DNA of 14,372 nt from Myxococcota bacterium (lineage in GTDB: Bacteria; Myxococcota_A; UBA9160; PR03), in contig JASJBO010000135.1 of assembly GCA_030066475.1 (NCBI GenBank), positions 1 to 14,372 of the forward strand, given 5' to 3'. The notes below the pieces were generated by a model. It was not told where the DNA came from, searched no databases, and saw only the letters and a list, made by a program, of their open reading frames with translations. This document shows, in pieces, positions 14,011-14,372 of the stretch. The stretch's first letter is position 1; each line of letters begins with the position of its first letter. The position numbers were made by a program, and so were the translations under genes.

Positions 14011-14372
14011 TTAGCCCGGAAAGCGCGCCGCCCACGGCTCCAGGTCGACCCGGGTGGCGTTCGCGGTGAACGAGACGAAGTGGTAGAAGCCGACCACGAG
14101 CACCAGCTCGAGCAGCTCCACCTCATCCCACTCGGCGGCGAGCCGGGCCCACAGCGCGTCGGAGACCCGCGCCGTGTCGTGCAGCTCGTCGGCCAGGCGG
14201 ACGAGCAGCGCCTCGCGCTCGGTCCAGACCGGATCCGAGGGCGTGGCGCTCGCGGTCGCCTGAACGGTCTCGGGCGACATGCCGAGCCGGGGCGGGAAGC
14301 TCACCGCGTGGACGCCCCACTCGTACTCGGCTTCGCAGCGGGCGCAGGTGCGCAGGATCAGGATCTCGCGGT
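14011..14372 (-). CDS. Carboxymuconolactone decarboxylase/AhpD-like family protein (5' end outside window)
   Basis: The last 119 residues of a minus-strand gene whose start lies beyond the window edge. In-frame sequence upstream of the first possible GTG (14304) reads REILILRT, then CARCEAEYEWGVH. That is the hallmark of the carboxymuconolactone-decarboxylase/AhpD fold, which carries redox Cys pairs and a conserved YEW..H. A second half-helical bundle (EREALLVRLADELHDTARV… and the VGFYHFVSF segment) follows, as in alkylhydroperoxidase-like members. It is therefore wrong to start this gene at 14304. Function is probably a small cytoplasmic decarboxylase or peroxidase-like oxidoreductase; the substrate is unknown. 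It is 9 bp from lutA, so probably in the lutABC operon. Confidence 0.85.
   Translation of the reverse strand, partial: REILILRTCARCEAEYEWGVHAVSFPPRLGMSPETVQATASATPSDPVWTEREALLVRLADELHDTARVSDALWARLAAEWDEVELLELVLVVGFYHFVSFTANATRVDLEPWAARFPG

Noticed and set aside
14011..14304. Taking GTG 14304 as the start of the carboxymuconolactone-decarboxylase-like gene
   Set aside because: The in-frame sequence upstream of it encodes the family's CARC..YEWGVH motif, so the gene runs off the window edge.

Overview
The window is a GC-very-rich (roughly 70% or more by eye), densely packed bacterial chromosome segment with no mobile element, CRISPR array, tRNA or rRNA that I can see. Gram-negative traits (a PEP-CTERM sorted secreted protein, an exported redoxin/cytochrome/copper monooxygenase fusion) combined with an acyl-CoA dehydrogenase / SCP2-type thiolase / synthase-DUF35 operon suggest an uncultured Myxococcota or former 'Deltaproteobacteria'-like lineage. 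That placement is inference from gene content, not from a marker-gene comparison. Many genes start with GTG or TTG, and 4-bp overlaps (ATGA/GTGA) are common.

Layout. 1-706: the tail of an unidentified plus-strand gene converges on a minus-strand membrane methyltransferase of the ICMT/PEMT type. 818-3191: two plus-strand genes, a secreted three-module protein (redoxin, c-type heme module, copper type II monooxygenase) and a four-helix membrane protein. They end at a very GC-rich hairpin. 3241-7800: a minus-strand block read from 7800 downward. It holds a synthase III/HMG-CoA-synthase-like protein fused to a DUF35 zinc-ribbon/OB domain (TTG start), an SCP2-type thiolase and an acyl-CoA dehydrogenase. 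After two stem-loops come two overlapping TM2-domain genes. 7957-8646: a plus-strand PEP-CTERM protein. 8738-11286: a class I aminotransferase overlapping asparaginyl-tRNA synthetase by 4 bp. 11283-14372: a minus-strand operon of a carboxymuconolactone-decarboxylase-like protein (cut by the window edge), lutA, lutB and lutC. It meets asnS tail to tail, with the two stop codons sharing a CTAG.

How the genes fit together. The synthase-DUF35/thiolase/dehydrogenase operon looks like an acyl-CoA module that oxidises or condenses an unknown acyl-CoA. The synthase-like half appears to have lost both its nucleophilic Cys and its active-site His, which suggests a scaffold or altered role beside an intact thiolase. 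The aminotransferase-asnS pair links aspartate/asparagine metabolism to Asn-tRNA charging. LutABC is the iron-sulfur L-lactate oxidation system. The exported copper monooxygenase fusion is a recurrent but biochemically unassigned architecture. I found no clear candidate for a wholly new system. The best leads are the degenerate synthase-DUF35 fusion, the redoxin-heme-copper fusion with its membrane partner, and the control region of the PEP-CTERM gene.
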